A stretch of DNA of 64,000 nucleotides from Secundilactobacillus odoratitofui DSM 19909 = JCM 15043. GTDB lineage: Bacteria; Bacillota; Bacilli; Lactobacillales; Lactobacillaceae. The notes beneath the pieces were generated by a model. The model saw only the letters and a list, made by a program, of their open reading frames with translations, did no database searches and had not been told where the DNA came from. This document shows positions 57,038 through 64,000 of this stretch, piece by piece. The translations under genes and the position numbers were made by a program. How positions within the stretch are numbered: position 1 is the first letter of the stretch; each line of letters opens with the position of its first letter. The stretch covers positions 1 through 64,000 of the forward strand of contig NZ_AZEE01000025.1 of NCBI RefSeq assembly GCF_001434895.1. The letters are read 5' to 3'.

Positions 57038-57511
57038 CTAAATCACATGGCGTTCAAATGGTTGGTCTGAAATACCTTCACTCAAAATCTTCTTAGACCA
57101 TTCTTTAGCGGAGAATAATGAATGGTCGCGATAATTACCGCAGCTATAGATATCAGTGCCGGGAACATCTTCCCACTTGATATCATTGGCAATTTGTTCG
57201 AGGGAACTCTTCAAAGCCTTGGCAACCTCAGTCGTACTTGGTTCGCCCCAGGCAATCAAGTGAAAGCCAGTCCGGCAGCCAAATGGTGAGCAGTCAATAA
57301 TGCCGTCCATTCGGTCACGTAACAGCCCTGCCAACAGGTGTTCGATTGTATGAAGTCCTGCCGTTGGAATGGCATTTTCGTTTGGCTGAACCAATCGTAA
57401 ATCAAAGTTGGAAATGGCGTCACCACTAGGCCCCTTCTCGACAGTAATCAAGCGAACGTAAGGTGCCTTTACTTTTGTATGATCTAATTCAAAACTTTCT
57501 ACTTTAGCCAT
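57038..57511 (-). CDS. luxS: S-ribosylhomocysteine lyase (AI-2 synthesis)
   Basis: Cleaves S-ribosylhomocysteine to homocysteine and the AI-2 precursor DPD. The 157-residue protein has the zinc ligands His54 and His58 (HTIEH) and Cys124 (YSCGNYRDH), and the catalytic Cys79 in [16 protein letters not shown] precedes ATG 57511; it has its own promoter and terminator. Confidence 0.97.
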   Translation of the reverse strand: MAKVESFELDHTKVKAPYVRLITVEKGPSGDAISNFDLRLVQPNENAIPTAGLHTIEHLLAGLLRDRMDGIIDCSPFGCRTGFHLIAWGEPSTTEVAKALKSSLEQIANDIKWEDVPGTDIYSCGNYRDHSLFSAKEWSKKILSEGISDQPFERHVI

Positions 57512-57546
57512 GAACTTCCTCCTTGAAATAATCTCAATACGACATC

Positions 57547-57575
57547 AGTATAGTAGCGACCGGAATTTCTCGCAA
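57547..57575 (-). promoter_or_regulatory. Promoter of luxS
   Basis: Minus strand TTGCGA (57575-57570), 17-bp spacer, TATACT (57552-57547), about 40 bp before the start codon. Confidence 0.65.
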
Positions 57576-57636
57576 GTACTGCGACCCGGTCCAATCCATG
57601 CACTGTCTCGTCATAAAACAGTCTGAAACACCCGTC

Positions 57637-58422
57637 TTATTCGTACAATTCTGGTCGTCGGTCTTCAAAGACGGGCATAAACCCACGAACGTGATCCGTT
57701 TCATCCGTATCGATGGTAACCGTCTGAAGTTCTTCACGACTATCTAGGCGTAACACTTCGTTGCCAAGTGGATCGATCACCACTGAATTGCCACCAAAGT
57801 GATTGTCAGGATCACTGCCGACCCGGTTAACCGCCACCACAAAGCTTTGGTTTTCGATTGCGCGGGCTGCAAGTAATTTACGCCACTGTGCAATTCTTGG
57901 GCTTGGCCATTCGGCCGGCACAAAAATAATGCGACTGTCCGTCAAACTTAACGTCCTTAACCACTCTGGAAAACGAATATCGTAACAAATCACGCTGGTT
58001 GCGGGCACGCCCTTGACTTCAAAGCGACTCTTCTGATCACCAGCCGCGAGAAAATCATCTTCGCGCATTAAACCAAACAAGTGCACTTTGTCGTAGTTAC
58101 AAATCAGTTGGCCGGCTTCATCCGTCACGTACGTCGTGTTATAAAATTGTTGGTCGCGTTGCGTGGCCACTGAACCACCATGAATCATCAAGTGGTACTT
58201 CTTAGAAAGTGCGGACAGAACGTGCTTCGTCTGTTCGCCATTAACATCCGCAATATCGTTTAACCGAGTCAAATCATAGCCGGTGTTCCACATCTCAGGA
58301 AAAACGATGATATCGGCATTCGCTTGTGCCGCTTTGGCGACGAACGATTCAATTCTCGAAAAGTTCTCTGCAGGTTGGCCAAAGCTAATCTTCATTTGTG
58401 CAATCGCAATGGTTAGTTTCAT
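57637..58422 (-). CDS. Carbon-nitrogen hydrolase (nitrilase superfamily), omega-amidase-like
   Basis: The 261-residue protein has the Glu-Lys-Cys triad: FPEMWNTGYD (Glu about 43), NYDKVHLF (Lys about 110) and SVICYDIRFPEW (Cys about 145). Members most like this hydrolyse 2-oxoglutaramate or 2-oxosuccinamate; in methionine-salvaging Firmicutes such enzymes remove the amide left by glutamine transamination. The neighbour luxS hints at sulfur amino acid recycling (weak inference). ATG 58422 follows GGAGG. Confidence 0.85.
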   Translation of the reverse strand: MKLTIAIAQMKISFGQPAENFSRIESFVAKAAQANADIIVFPEMWNTGYDLTRLNDIADVNGEQTKHVLSALSKKYHLMIHGGSVATQRDQQFYNTTYVTDEAGQLICNYDKVHLFGLMREDDFLAAGDQKSRFEVKGVPATSVICYDIRFPEWLRTLSLTDSRIIFVPAEWPSPRIAQWRKLLAARAIENQSFVVAVNRVGSDPDNHFGGNSVVIDPLGNEVLRLDSREELQTVTIDTDETDHVRGFMPVFEDRRPELYE

Positions 58423-58544
58423 CGTGTTACCTCCGTTTATTCACAAGTATAGTCTCGTTTTTTGAGTTGTAAAGTACCATTTGCTTTTACACCAATTTTC
58501 AAGCACAATAGGGTTTAAAATGAAAATGAAAGAGGTTATTCCCC

Positions 58545-59186
58545 ATGAATCCATTCACCGTTTATCTCGTCCGTCATGGCAGTACTATGCTAAATGGTTT
58601 TGACCGTATGCAAGGTTGGATCGACTCCGATTTATCTGAAGATGGTATTCAACAAGCTGAACAAGCTGCTGAAAAATTAGCGGGTATCCCGTTTGATCGA
58701 GCTTTTTCATCTGACCTCGGTCGGGCAGTTGATACGCGTGATATTATCCTCAACGCCCTACAGCAGACCCCCACTGAAACGCGGGTATTACCAGAATTCC
58801 GTGAAGTTAACTTCGGCTTTTTTGAGGGCTTGAACTCAACCGACATTTGGTCTGGTATCGCGGCACCATATGGCAAGCATAGCCAAGAGGATCTAATCGA
58901 ACTAGGCGGTCTTGCCGAGACACGAAAAGCGATGAAAGCTGCTGATCCGTCACATACGGCTGAAGATTACGACGAAGTCATGGCGCGAGTCAAAGCTGGG
59001 TTTCAGACGTTACGTGAGCACTGCCAGCCAGGCGAAACCGTCTTGTTGGTTAGTCATGGTACGCTAATTCGGACTATTGCCGACTACCTCGGTGTCGACA
59101 CCAATGATAACTACCCTAAAAACGGTGGTATTAGCGAGTTAACGATTTATGAAGACCAGGCTGTCTTTGAAACTTATAATCAATAA
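58545..59186 (+). CDS. Phosphoglycerate mutase-family phosphatase
   Basis: The 213-residue RHG-family protein opens YLVRHGSTMLN, has SDLGRAVDTRD, a catalytic acid in FREVNFGFFEG and the second His in LLVSHGTLIRT. Unlike true GpmA it lacks the long C-terminal extension, so a phosphatase of unknown substrate is likely. AGAGG precedes ATG 58545. Monocistronic with a terminator. Confidence 0.85.
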   Translation: MNPFTVYLVRHGSTMLNGFDRMQGWIDSDLSEDGIQQAEQAAEKLAGIPFDRAFSSDLGRAVDTRDIILNALQQTPTETRVLPEFREVNFGFFEGLNSTDIWSGIAAPYGKHSQEDLIELGGLAETRKAMKAADPSHTAEDYDEVMARVKAGFQTLREHCQPGETVLLVSHGTLIRTIADYLGVDTNDNYPKNGGISELTIYEDQAVFETYNQ

Positions 59187-59234
59187 TTGTTGTGAATTGT
59201 AATCAATTTTCAATCTAGAATGTTGATAAATCAG

Positions 59235-59263
59235 GATTCGTCCGTGGTGGTCGAATCTTTTTT
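59235..59263 (+). terminator. Terminator of the phosphoglycerate mutase-like gene
   Basis: GATTCG/CGAATC stem, 11-nt loop, then TTTTTT. Confidence 0.75.
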
Positions 59264-59274
59264 GTGCTAATCAT

Positions 59275-59288
59275 TGAAAACGGTTACA
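59275..59288 (+). promoter_or_regulatory. Consensus cre site upstream of ackA
   Basis: TGAAAACGGTTACA satisfies all 14 positions of TGWAANCGNTNWCA. It lies 54 bp before the start, upstream of any likely promoter, as in ackA genes activated by CcpA. Confidence 0.8.
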
Positions 59289-59341
59289 TTCTTCGTTAGA
59301 CTGTACTTAGTGCTACAGATTATAACGAGGTGGAAAATACC

Positions 59342-60529
59342 ATGACAAAAACATTAGCAATTAACGCAGGCAGTTCAACACTCAAGTGGAAGCTATTCTC
59401 GATGCCGGATGAATCCGTGATCGCCAGTGGCCTAGTGGACCGCCTGAATTTACCTGGGTCGATATTTACCGTTAAACGACCAGATGGTGATAAATATCAG
59501 GTCACGCAAGATAATATCGATTATCGTTTAGCGGCCGCCATGGTGCTTTCTCACTTAAAAGAAGCCGGCATCGTTAAACACTTACACGAAATCACTGGTA
59601 TCGGTCACCGGGTCGTGGCTGGTGGGGAGATTTTCTCTGATTCAGCCGTTGTGACTGATGAAACGTTGAAGCAGATTCACTCATTAGCACAGTATGCACC
59701 GCTCCATAACCCAATCGAAGCCCAGTACATCGAAATTTTCCAGCAATTACTACCAAACGCCAAGCAGGTCGCTGTTTTTGACACATCCCTTTATACCAAC
59801 ATGCCAAAAATCAACGCACTTTACCCAATCCCATACGAATATTACGAAAAATACGGTGCGCGTAAATACGGCGCTCACGGTACAAGTCACCGATACGTGG
59901 CCAACCGTACCGCTGAATTATTGGGTAAACCATTGGCAGACCTTAAGCTGATCACTCTGCACTTAGGTTCTGGTTCTTCAATTTCAGCCTTTGACCACGG
60001 TAAAGTCATCGATACATCAATGGGCTTTACGCCGTTAGCTGGTGTGATGATGGGGACTCGTTCTGGTGACATTGATGCGTCTTTGGTCACCTTCTTGGCC
60101 GAGAAACTCAACATCAGTATGCAAGAAATCACTGACATTTTGAATCATAAATCTGGCTTACTTGGCATCTCTGAGTTATCCCCTGACCAACGGGATTTGG
60201 AAGATGCTGAAGAGACAAATCCAAAGGCCAAGTTAGCGTTAGACATGTTTGCTAACCGAGTCGTTCGCTACATCGGCACTTACGTTGCTGAACTCAACGG
60301 CTTAGACGCACTAGTCTTCACTGCTGGTTCTGGTGAGAATGGCATCGCTATGCGTCAAAAGATTGCTGATCAACTCAGCTACTTCGGCATTCAAATCGAT
60401 ACCGAAAAGAACCAAGTTCGTGGCAAGGAACGGACGATTAGCCCAGATGGTGCACCAGTGGACGTTTTGGTCGTTCCAACTAACGAAGAGTTAATGATTG
60501 CACGTGATGTGCAACGTTTGACGAAATAA
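59342..60529 (+). CDS. ackA: Acetate kinase
   Basis: Makes ATP and acetate from acetyl phosphate, the last step of the phosphoketolase acetate branch. The 395-residue protein opens LAINAGSSTLKWKLF and has GHRVVAGG, FDTSLY, GAHGTSHRYV and LGSGSSISA, TMGFTPLAG-like SMGFTPLAGVMMGTRSGDID and TAGSGENG. ATG 59342 fits the usual length; an in-frame GTG at 59330 overlaps the RBS GAGGTGG. Confidence 0.96.
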   Translation: MTKTLAINAGSSTLKWKLFSMPDESVIASGLVDRLNLPGSIFTVKRPDGDKYQVTQDNIDYRLAAAMVLSHLKEAGIVKHLHEITGIGHRVVAGGEIFSDSAVVTDETLKQIHSLAQYAPLHNPIEAQYIEIFQQLLPNAKQVAVFDTSLYTNMPKINALYPIPYEYYEKYGARKYGAHGTSHRYVANRTAELLGKPLADLKLITLHLGSGSSISAFDHGKVIDTSMGFTPLAGVMMGTRSGDIDASLVTFLAEKLNISMQEITDILNHKSGLLGISELSPDQRDLEDAEETNPKAKLALDMFANRVVRYIGTYVAELNGLDALVFTAGSGENGIAMRQKIADQLSYFGIQIDTEKNQVRGKERTISPDGAPVDVLVVPTNEELMIARDVQRLTK

Positions 60530-60576
60530 TTTGATGTAACGCACTTTTTAAATGCTTTGAGACGATTTATCTCCTA

Positions 60577-60619
60577 ACGAACCGTTGTTTCTAATTTTTA
60601 GAAGCAATGGTTCGTTTTT
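60577..60619 (+). terminator. Terminator of ackA
   Basis: AACGAACCGTTGTTTCTAA pairs with TTAGAAGCAATGGTTCGTT, then a T run. Confidence 0.88.
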
Positions 60620-60799
60620 GCTACATATTCGGTTTTGATGTGTGTTCCCTCTATCGGTGCGCTCCCAAGTTCATCGTGTAGCAATTATCCTAGAACTTGC
60701 AATTTGATGTCAAACCTTACTGTTTGGTTAAATCACTTGAATTAATCAGCCATAATCATCATACTTAAAGTTTAGTGAAGAATTTTAAGGAGTTATCCC

Positions 60800-61753
60800 A
60801 TGCTTAACCGTAAACGAACTTGGTTGCTCGGTGGACTACTGGTCCTACTCGCAATTTTAGGTTTTGGCTATGATCAATTGAAAAGCCAGCCCACACCGAC
60901 TAAAGCGCCGGCAGTCCGAAATATGACCTCGGCAACCAGTAACCAAATCAAAACAACTTCAAATAAATCAGATATCCCCACTTTATTTGTCCATGGGGTT
61001 GGCGGGATGCTTCGGTCCGAAATTCCCATGGCAAAGCAGGCCGTGCACAACGGTAAAGCTAGTTGGGGCATGATTATCCACGTCCGACCTAATGGTAAAC
61101 TTGCCATTAAAGGGACATTGAAAAACAAGCACAACCCCATCATTCTCATCCGTTTCGATAATAATGTGGCCGGAGAGGTTCAAGATGCCGCTTGGTTACG
61201 CACAATCCTAACCACGCTCAAAACTAAGTATGGTGTCACCAGTTATAATTTAGTCGGCCATTCCATGGGAGCCTACGCAGCCGTTTACTACGAAGAGTAC
61301 TACAGTCACGATGCTAATCAACCTCAGTTGAATAAGCTCGTGACGCTGGCTGGTCCCTTCGACGGAATTTTAACCCGGAAACGGTATCGCTGGGAAGGTC
61401 GAGCGCCAAAGGCAATTCTTAAGTTATGGGATGATTCTGAAAATCTCAATCATCTCAATAGTGCCGGCAAACCGACTATTATTCACCCCGAATACCGGAC
61501 GTTACTGCAACAACGCGGGCAGTTTCCGCGTCAAGCTCAGGTCATGAACCTGTACGGCAACGTCGGTAACGGGCATAACTCAGACGGAACCGTTTCAACG
61601 GCTTCAGCTGGTTCGCTTAAATATCTGTTAGCATCTCGCGTTCGAAGTTACGAAGAACATGAAATTCGTGGTGAAGATGCGACTCACTTTATGCTGCACG
61701 AGAATAACGCCGAAGTTCGTCGGTTATTAACGGCGTATCTTTGGGAGAATTAG
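60800..61753 (+). CDS. Alpha/beta hydrolase, DUF915 family, membrane-anchored or secreted
   Basis: The 317-residue protein has an uncleaved-looking signal/anchor (residues about 5-25, TWLLGGLLVLLAILGFG), then IPTLFVHGVGGM, the nucleophile elbow GHSMGAYA (Ser about 155), a conserved Asp region near NSDGTVS and a C-terminal His in DATHFMLHEN. DUF915 proteins are extracellular esterase-like enzymes frequent in lactobacilli; the substrate is unknown. AAGGAG precedes ATG 60800. Confidence 0.85.
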   Translation: MLNRKRTWLLGGLLVLLAILGFGYDQLKSQPTPTKAPAVRNMTSATSNQIKTTSNKSDIPTLFVHGVGGMLRSEIPMAKQAVHNGKASWGMIIHVRPNGKLAIKGTLKNKHNPIILIRFDNNVAGEVQDAAWLRTILTTLKTKYGVTSYNLVGHSMGAYAAVYYEEYYSHDANQPQLNKLVTLAGPFDGILTRKRYRWEGRAPKAILKLWDDSENLNHLNSAGKPTIIHPEYRTLLQQRGQFPRQAQVMNLYGNVGNGHNSDGTVSTASAGSLKYLLASRVRSYEEHEIRGEDATHFMLHENNAEVRRLLTAYLWEN

Positions 61754-61792
61754 CACAACGGTATAATCTATTTGTGCTCGATTGCGCCTTCG

Positions 61793-61944
61793 GCTCCCGG
61801 TAAGGTGGGGACCTGCTGTGGGGCCGGGTCGAGCCCAGGTCTCGACCCTCGAAGTTGAACCGTGCCAAAACCCGTGCACGTTTCAACTTCGTCCCCGACT
61901 GGTGGCCCAGTCGTTTCACTGCAGGTCCCCACCTTACCGGGAGC
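61793..61944 (+). repeat. Structured intergenic element, gamma subtype (left member of pair 7)
   Basis: P1 is a perfect 24-bp helix, arms 61793-61816 and 61921-61944 (GCTCCCGGTAAGG...ACCTGC). The core is GCTGTGGGGCCGG. P2 is GGGTCGAG/CTCGACCC, P3 CGAAGTTGAA/TTCAACTTCG plus CGTGC/GCACG, P4 GACTGG/CCAGTC. It lies 39 bp after the hydrolase stop with no other terminator in between. Confidence 0.88.
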
Positions 61945-62088
61945 ACTACGGCTTATATTGAATCGGACCTTTGATATTAAGGACAATCGGCTTAATCGCG
62001 TAATGTCATAATAATTCAGCGGTGTAACCTTTCAACCGAAAAGTAAGCGACTACTACTGTTCACCACTACGTAAGCCGTAGCGCCAGA

Positions 62089-62251
62089 AGCCAGTTGGTT
62101 TGACGGGTTGCAGTGACTAGTGCCACTAAGCGCTGCGCGCAAAGTGGCACTGGACGTTTCTGAGACTCGCGGGTTTTGAGGCTCTGAAACGAGACGGAAA
62201 ACGCGGAGCGGTTGCAGTCGGTCCCACAGCAACCCGTCAAACCAACTGGCT
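62089..62251 (-). repeat. Structured intergenic element, beta subtype (right member of pair 7)
   Basis: P1 is a perfect 23-bp helix, arms 62251-62229 and 62111-62089 (minus AGCCAGTTGGTTTGACGGG); the inner half GGTTTGACGGGTTGC differs from all other beta copies with full compensation. P3 CGTTTC/GAAACG replaces CGCTTC/GAAGCG. The P4 loop is the reverse complement of that in other beta copies. Confidence 0.88.
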
Positions 62252-62310
62252 GGCGGCCGAAGGCGGACTTCATCGCATCAATATACTTGTAATGACTTTC
62301 ATACACATCA

Positions 62311-62359
62311 AAAAAGTGTCAGCCAAACTTCCACAATGGGAAATTTGACCGACACTTTT
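62311..62359 (-). terminator. Terminator of oppA
   Basis: Minus strand AAGTGTCGGTCAAATTTCC pairs with GGAAGTTTGGCTGACACTT, then TTTT. Confidence 0.88.
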
Positions 62360-62372
62360 ATTTATTAACTCA

Positions 62373-63998
62373 CTATTTTACATAAGCATCTTTAAAGTTA
62401 TAGTTGGCACCGGCTGAGTTATAGACAATGTCTTTAACGTTTTGGTTAAACAGCCATGGCGCTGATGATTGATACAGTGGCGTAATACCTTGATCCTTCA
62501 AGAGGATGTTTTGCGCCTGAACCATGTCATCCCAACGCTTGGAAGCGTTATTAGCATCCGTAGTTGATGATGCCTTGATCAATTGGTCATACTGACTATT
62601 TGACCAACCGGAAATGTTGCTTGGGTTACCCTTCGTGTAGATGTTCAAGAAGGTGATTGGATCGGCAAAATCAGCAAACCAGTTTGCAAAGGTCACTTCG
62701 TAATTATGTGAAGCTTGCCGAGCTAACACTGAACGGAATGGAATGTTTGAAACCGAAACCTTCAGACCTGGCAGGTTCTTTTCCAAATCACTTTGGAGGT
62801 ACTCGGTCACTTTCTTACCAGCATCGCTATCGGCCGCTAAAATCGTGAAGTTTGGATTAGTGATACCATTTTCTTTCAACCCTTCTTGCCAGAGTTTCTT
62901 AGCTTGGGTTGGGTTATACTTCATTGAAGCTGGCGTCGTGATGTCTGACGTAAAGTCTTTGTTCGTCTTAGGGTTTGTTGCTAATCCCTTAGATACGAAG
63001 CTACCGTTGACAATTGAGCCGTCACCCAAGACACGCTTGGTAATTTGTTGACGATCAATGGCCATGGAGATGGCTTCTCGAATTTTCAAGTTCTTAAACA
63101 AGGCCTTCTTTTGGTTCAAAGCCAAGTAGTAACTGCTTGATTGTGGCCGTGAAATCAGGTCTTTGTTCTTCGATAAGTTCTTGGCTTGGTTACCAGTTAA
63201 TGGCGCCCCAATCAACTTCTTAGAGTTGTATTGGTTCAAGGCCGTCTGGTTATCCTTCACAACTTGATAATGAACGCTGCTTAGTTTAACCGCCTTTTTA
63301 TCCCAATAACTGTTATTCTTCTTAAGTGTCCAAGTGGTCCCCGTACCATTCCAATTGGTTAACTTAAATGGTCCGTTGTAGACCATCTTGTCACTACGAG
63401 TCCCATAGCCGCTACCGTATTTATCAACCACTTTTTGATTTTGTGGATAAAATACAGGGAACCCAAGGAGCAACTTGAAGTATGGAATTTGTTGTTCCAG
63501 GTTGATAGTTAACTGGTACTTACCGGTTGCTTTGATGCCCAATGTTGAGGCTGCTTTTTTACCTGCTGAAATCGCATCGGCGTTTTGAATACCACTGAAT
63601 AAATAAGCATATTGTGAAGCAGTCTTCGGGTTAACTGTCCGCTGCCAAGAATAAACGAAATCCTTGGCGGTAACAGTATCGCCATTGCTCCACTTCGTGT
63701 TGTGTCGAATATCGATCACGTACTTTTTACCATTATCGGACTGGGTCAACTTGGTTGCCAGTCCAGTTTCAGGCTTACTGTTCTTCCCTAAACGGTAAAG
63801 GCCTTCGTTGGTATTATTCAACATGTCAAACGTCCCTAACGCCGTTGACTTCGACAAGTCAATGGTGGATAACTCACTATCAGTTGGCATCGTAAAGCTT
63901 TGCGACTTACTTGATGAACTGTTCGATGAACAAGCGCCAAGTAAAACCGCTAACCCGGCAATGCCAAACGTCACCGCCCATTTCTGAGTGAACTTCAT
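62373..63998 (-). CDS. oppA: Oligopeptide-binding lipoprotein
   Basis: The 541-residue receptor of an Opp-type ABC importer, a family 5 solute-binding protein. The signal peptide MKFTQKWAVTFGIAGLAVL ends in lipobox LGAC (Cys about 23). Typical segments are STIDLSKSTALGTFDMLNNTNEGLYRL, WSNGDTVTAKDFVYSWQRTV and MAIDRQQI. No permease or ATPase genes follow it downstream, so it is an orphan receptor here; pheromone or cell-wall peptides are possible ligands. ATG 63998; upstream sequence lies outside the window. Confidence 0.92.
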   Translation of the reverse strand: MKFTQKWAVTFGIAGLAVLLGACSSNSSSSKSQSFTMPTDSELSTIDLSKSTALGTFDMLNNTNEGLYRLGKNSKPETGLATKLTQSDNGKKYVIDIRHNTKWSNGDTVTAKDFVYSWQRTVNPKTASQYAYLFSGIQNADAISAGKKAASTLGIKATGKYQLTINLEQQIPYFKLLLGFPVFYPQNQKVVDKYGSGYGTRSDKMVYNGPFKLTNWNGTGTTWTLKKNNSYWDKKAVKLSSVHYQVVKDNQTALNQYNSKKLIGAPLTGNQAKNLSKNKDLISRPQSSSYYLALNQKKALFKNLKIREAISMAIDRQQITKRVLGDGSIVNGSFVSKGLATNPKTNKDFTSDITTPASMKYNPTQAKKLWQEGLKENGITNPNFTILAADSDAGKKVTEYLQSDLEKNLPGLKVSVSNIPFRSVLARQASHNYEVTFANWFADFADPITFLNIYTKGNPSNISGWSNSQYDQLIKASSTTDANNASKRWDDMVQAQNILLKDQGITPLYQSSAPWLFNQNVKDIVYNSAGANYNFKDAYVK

Positions 63999-64000
63999 AA

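Noticed and set aside
9640-62251. Element copies as a CRISPR array or tRNA/rRNA genes
   Set aside because: Copies are dispersed over 50 kb, too long and too diverged in stem sequence for CRISPR repeats, and lack tRNA cloverleaf or rRNA signatures.

Overview
The window is chromosomal DNA of a low-to-mid GC lactic acid bacterium of the Lactobacillaceae. The agmatine deiminase cluster, the araBDA block with a GntR/LacI hybrid AraR, the serine-rich adhesin with its own glycosyltransferases and the T-box leaders resemble Levilactobacillus and related genera. The species cannot be fixed from sequence alone. No rRNA, tRNA, CRISPR array, prophage or transposase gene was seen.

Layout. 1-7.5 kb (minus): 5' part of a very large Ser/Ala/Thr-rich surface adhesin with an accessory-Sec signal peptide, preceded by two glycosylation genes. 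8.4-12.9 kb: a malate/sulfolactate-dehydrogenase-family gene, a histidine phosphatase, a ComA-like phosphosulfolactate synthase and a ClC channel. 13.2-23 kb: arabinose catabolism (araBDA, araR, galM, a sugar/H+ symporter, an AraC-type regulator) with AraR operators and cre sites. 23.2-31.3 kb: a complete his operon (hisZ-G-D-B-H-A-F-I-E-C) under a His T-box. 32-35.4 kb: an ABC importer under a T-box whose specifier reads ATG (Met). 35.5-40.8 kb: histidinol phosphatase, a VanX-like dipeptidase, a DmpA-like aminopeptidase, a C39-like protein, a Nudix protein and an orphan response regulator. 40.9-46.1 kb: pstS-C-A-B-B-phoU behind a four-repeat PHO box. 46.3-49.6 kb: a cold-shock protein, a 2-hydroxyacid dehydrogenase and a DAACS transporter. 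49.7-56.6 kb: the agmatine deiminase operon with a second deiminase that has lost its catalytic Cys and His. 57-64 kb: luxS, an amidohydrolase, a phosphoglycerate-mutase-like enzyme, ackA, a DUF915 hydrolase and oppA.

The most unusual feature is a family of structured intergenic elements of about 150-170 bp. Fourteen intact copies form seven inverted pairs (plus-strand copy on the left, minus-strand copy on the right, about 100-195 bp apart) near 9.6, 19.7, 27.7, 31.7, 38.2, 46.6 and 61.8 kb, and a deleted remnant lies at 13.1 kb. Each copy folds into a long closing stem (P1), an inner domain carrying two hairpins, and a third hairpin. Stem sequences differ between copies while pairing is kept, and short core strings (GCTGTGGGRCCG, GTCCAGT, CACTGC) stay fixed. 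Three subtypes (here alpha, beta, gamma) combine as alpha/beta, alpha/gamma and gamma/beta pairs. They look like conserved RNAs or non-autonomous mobile elements rather than simple terminators. I do not recognise them as a named family.

Together the genes describe a sugar-fermenting, histidine-prototrophic, host- or plant-associated lactobacillus that takes energy from arabinose and agmatine under CcpA control and is equipped for phosphate scavenging and adhesion.
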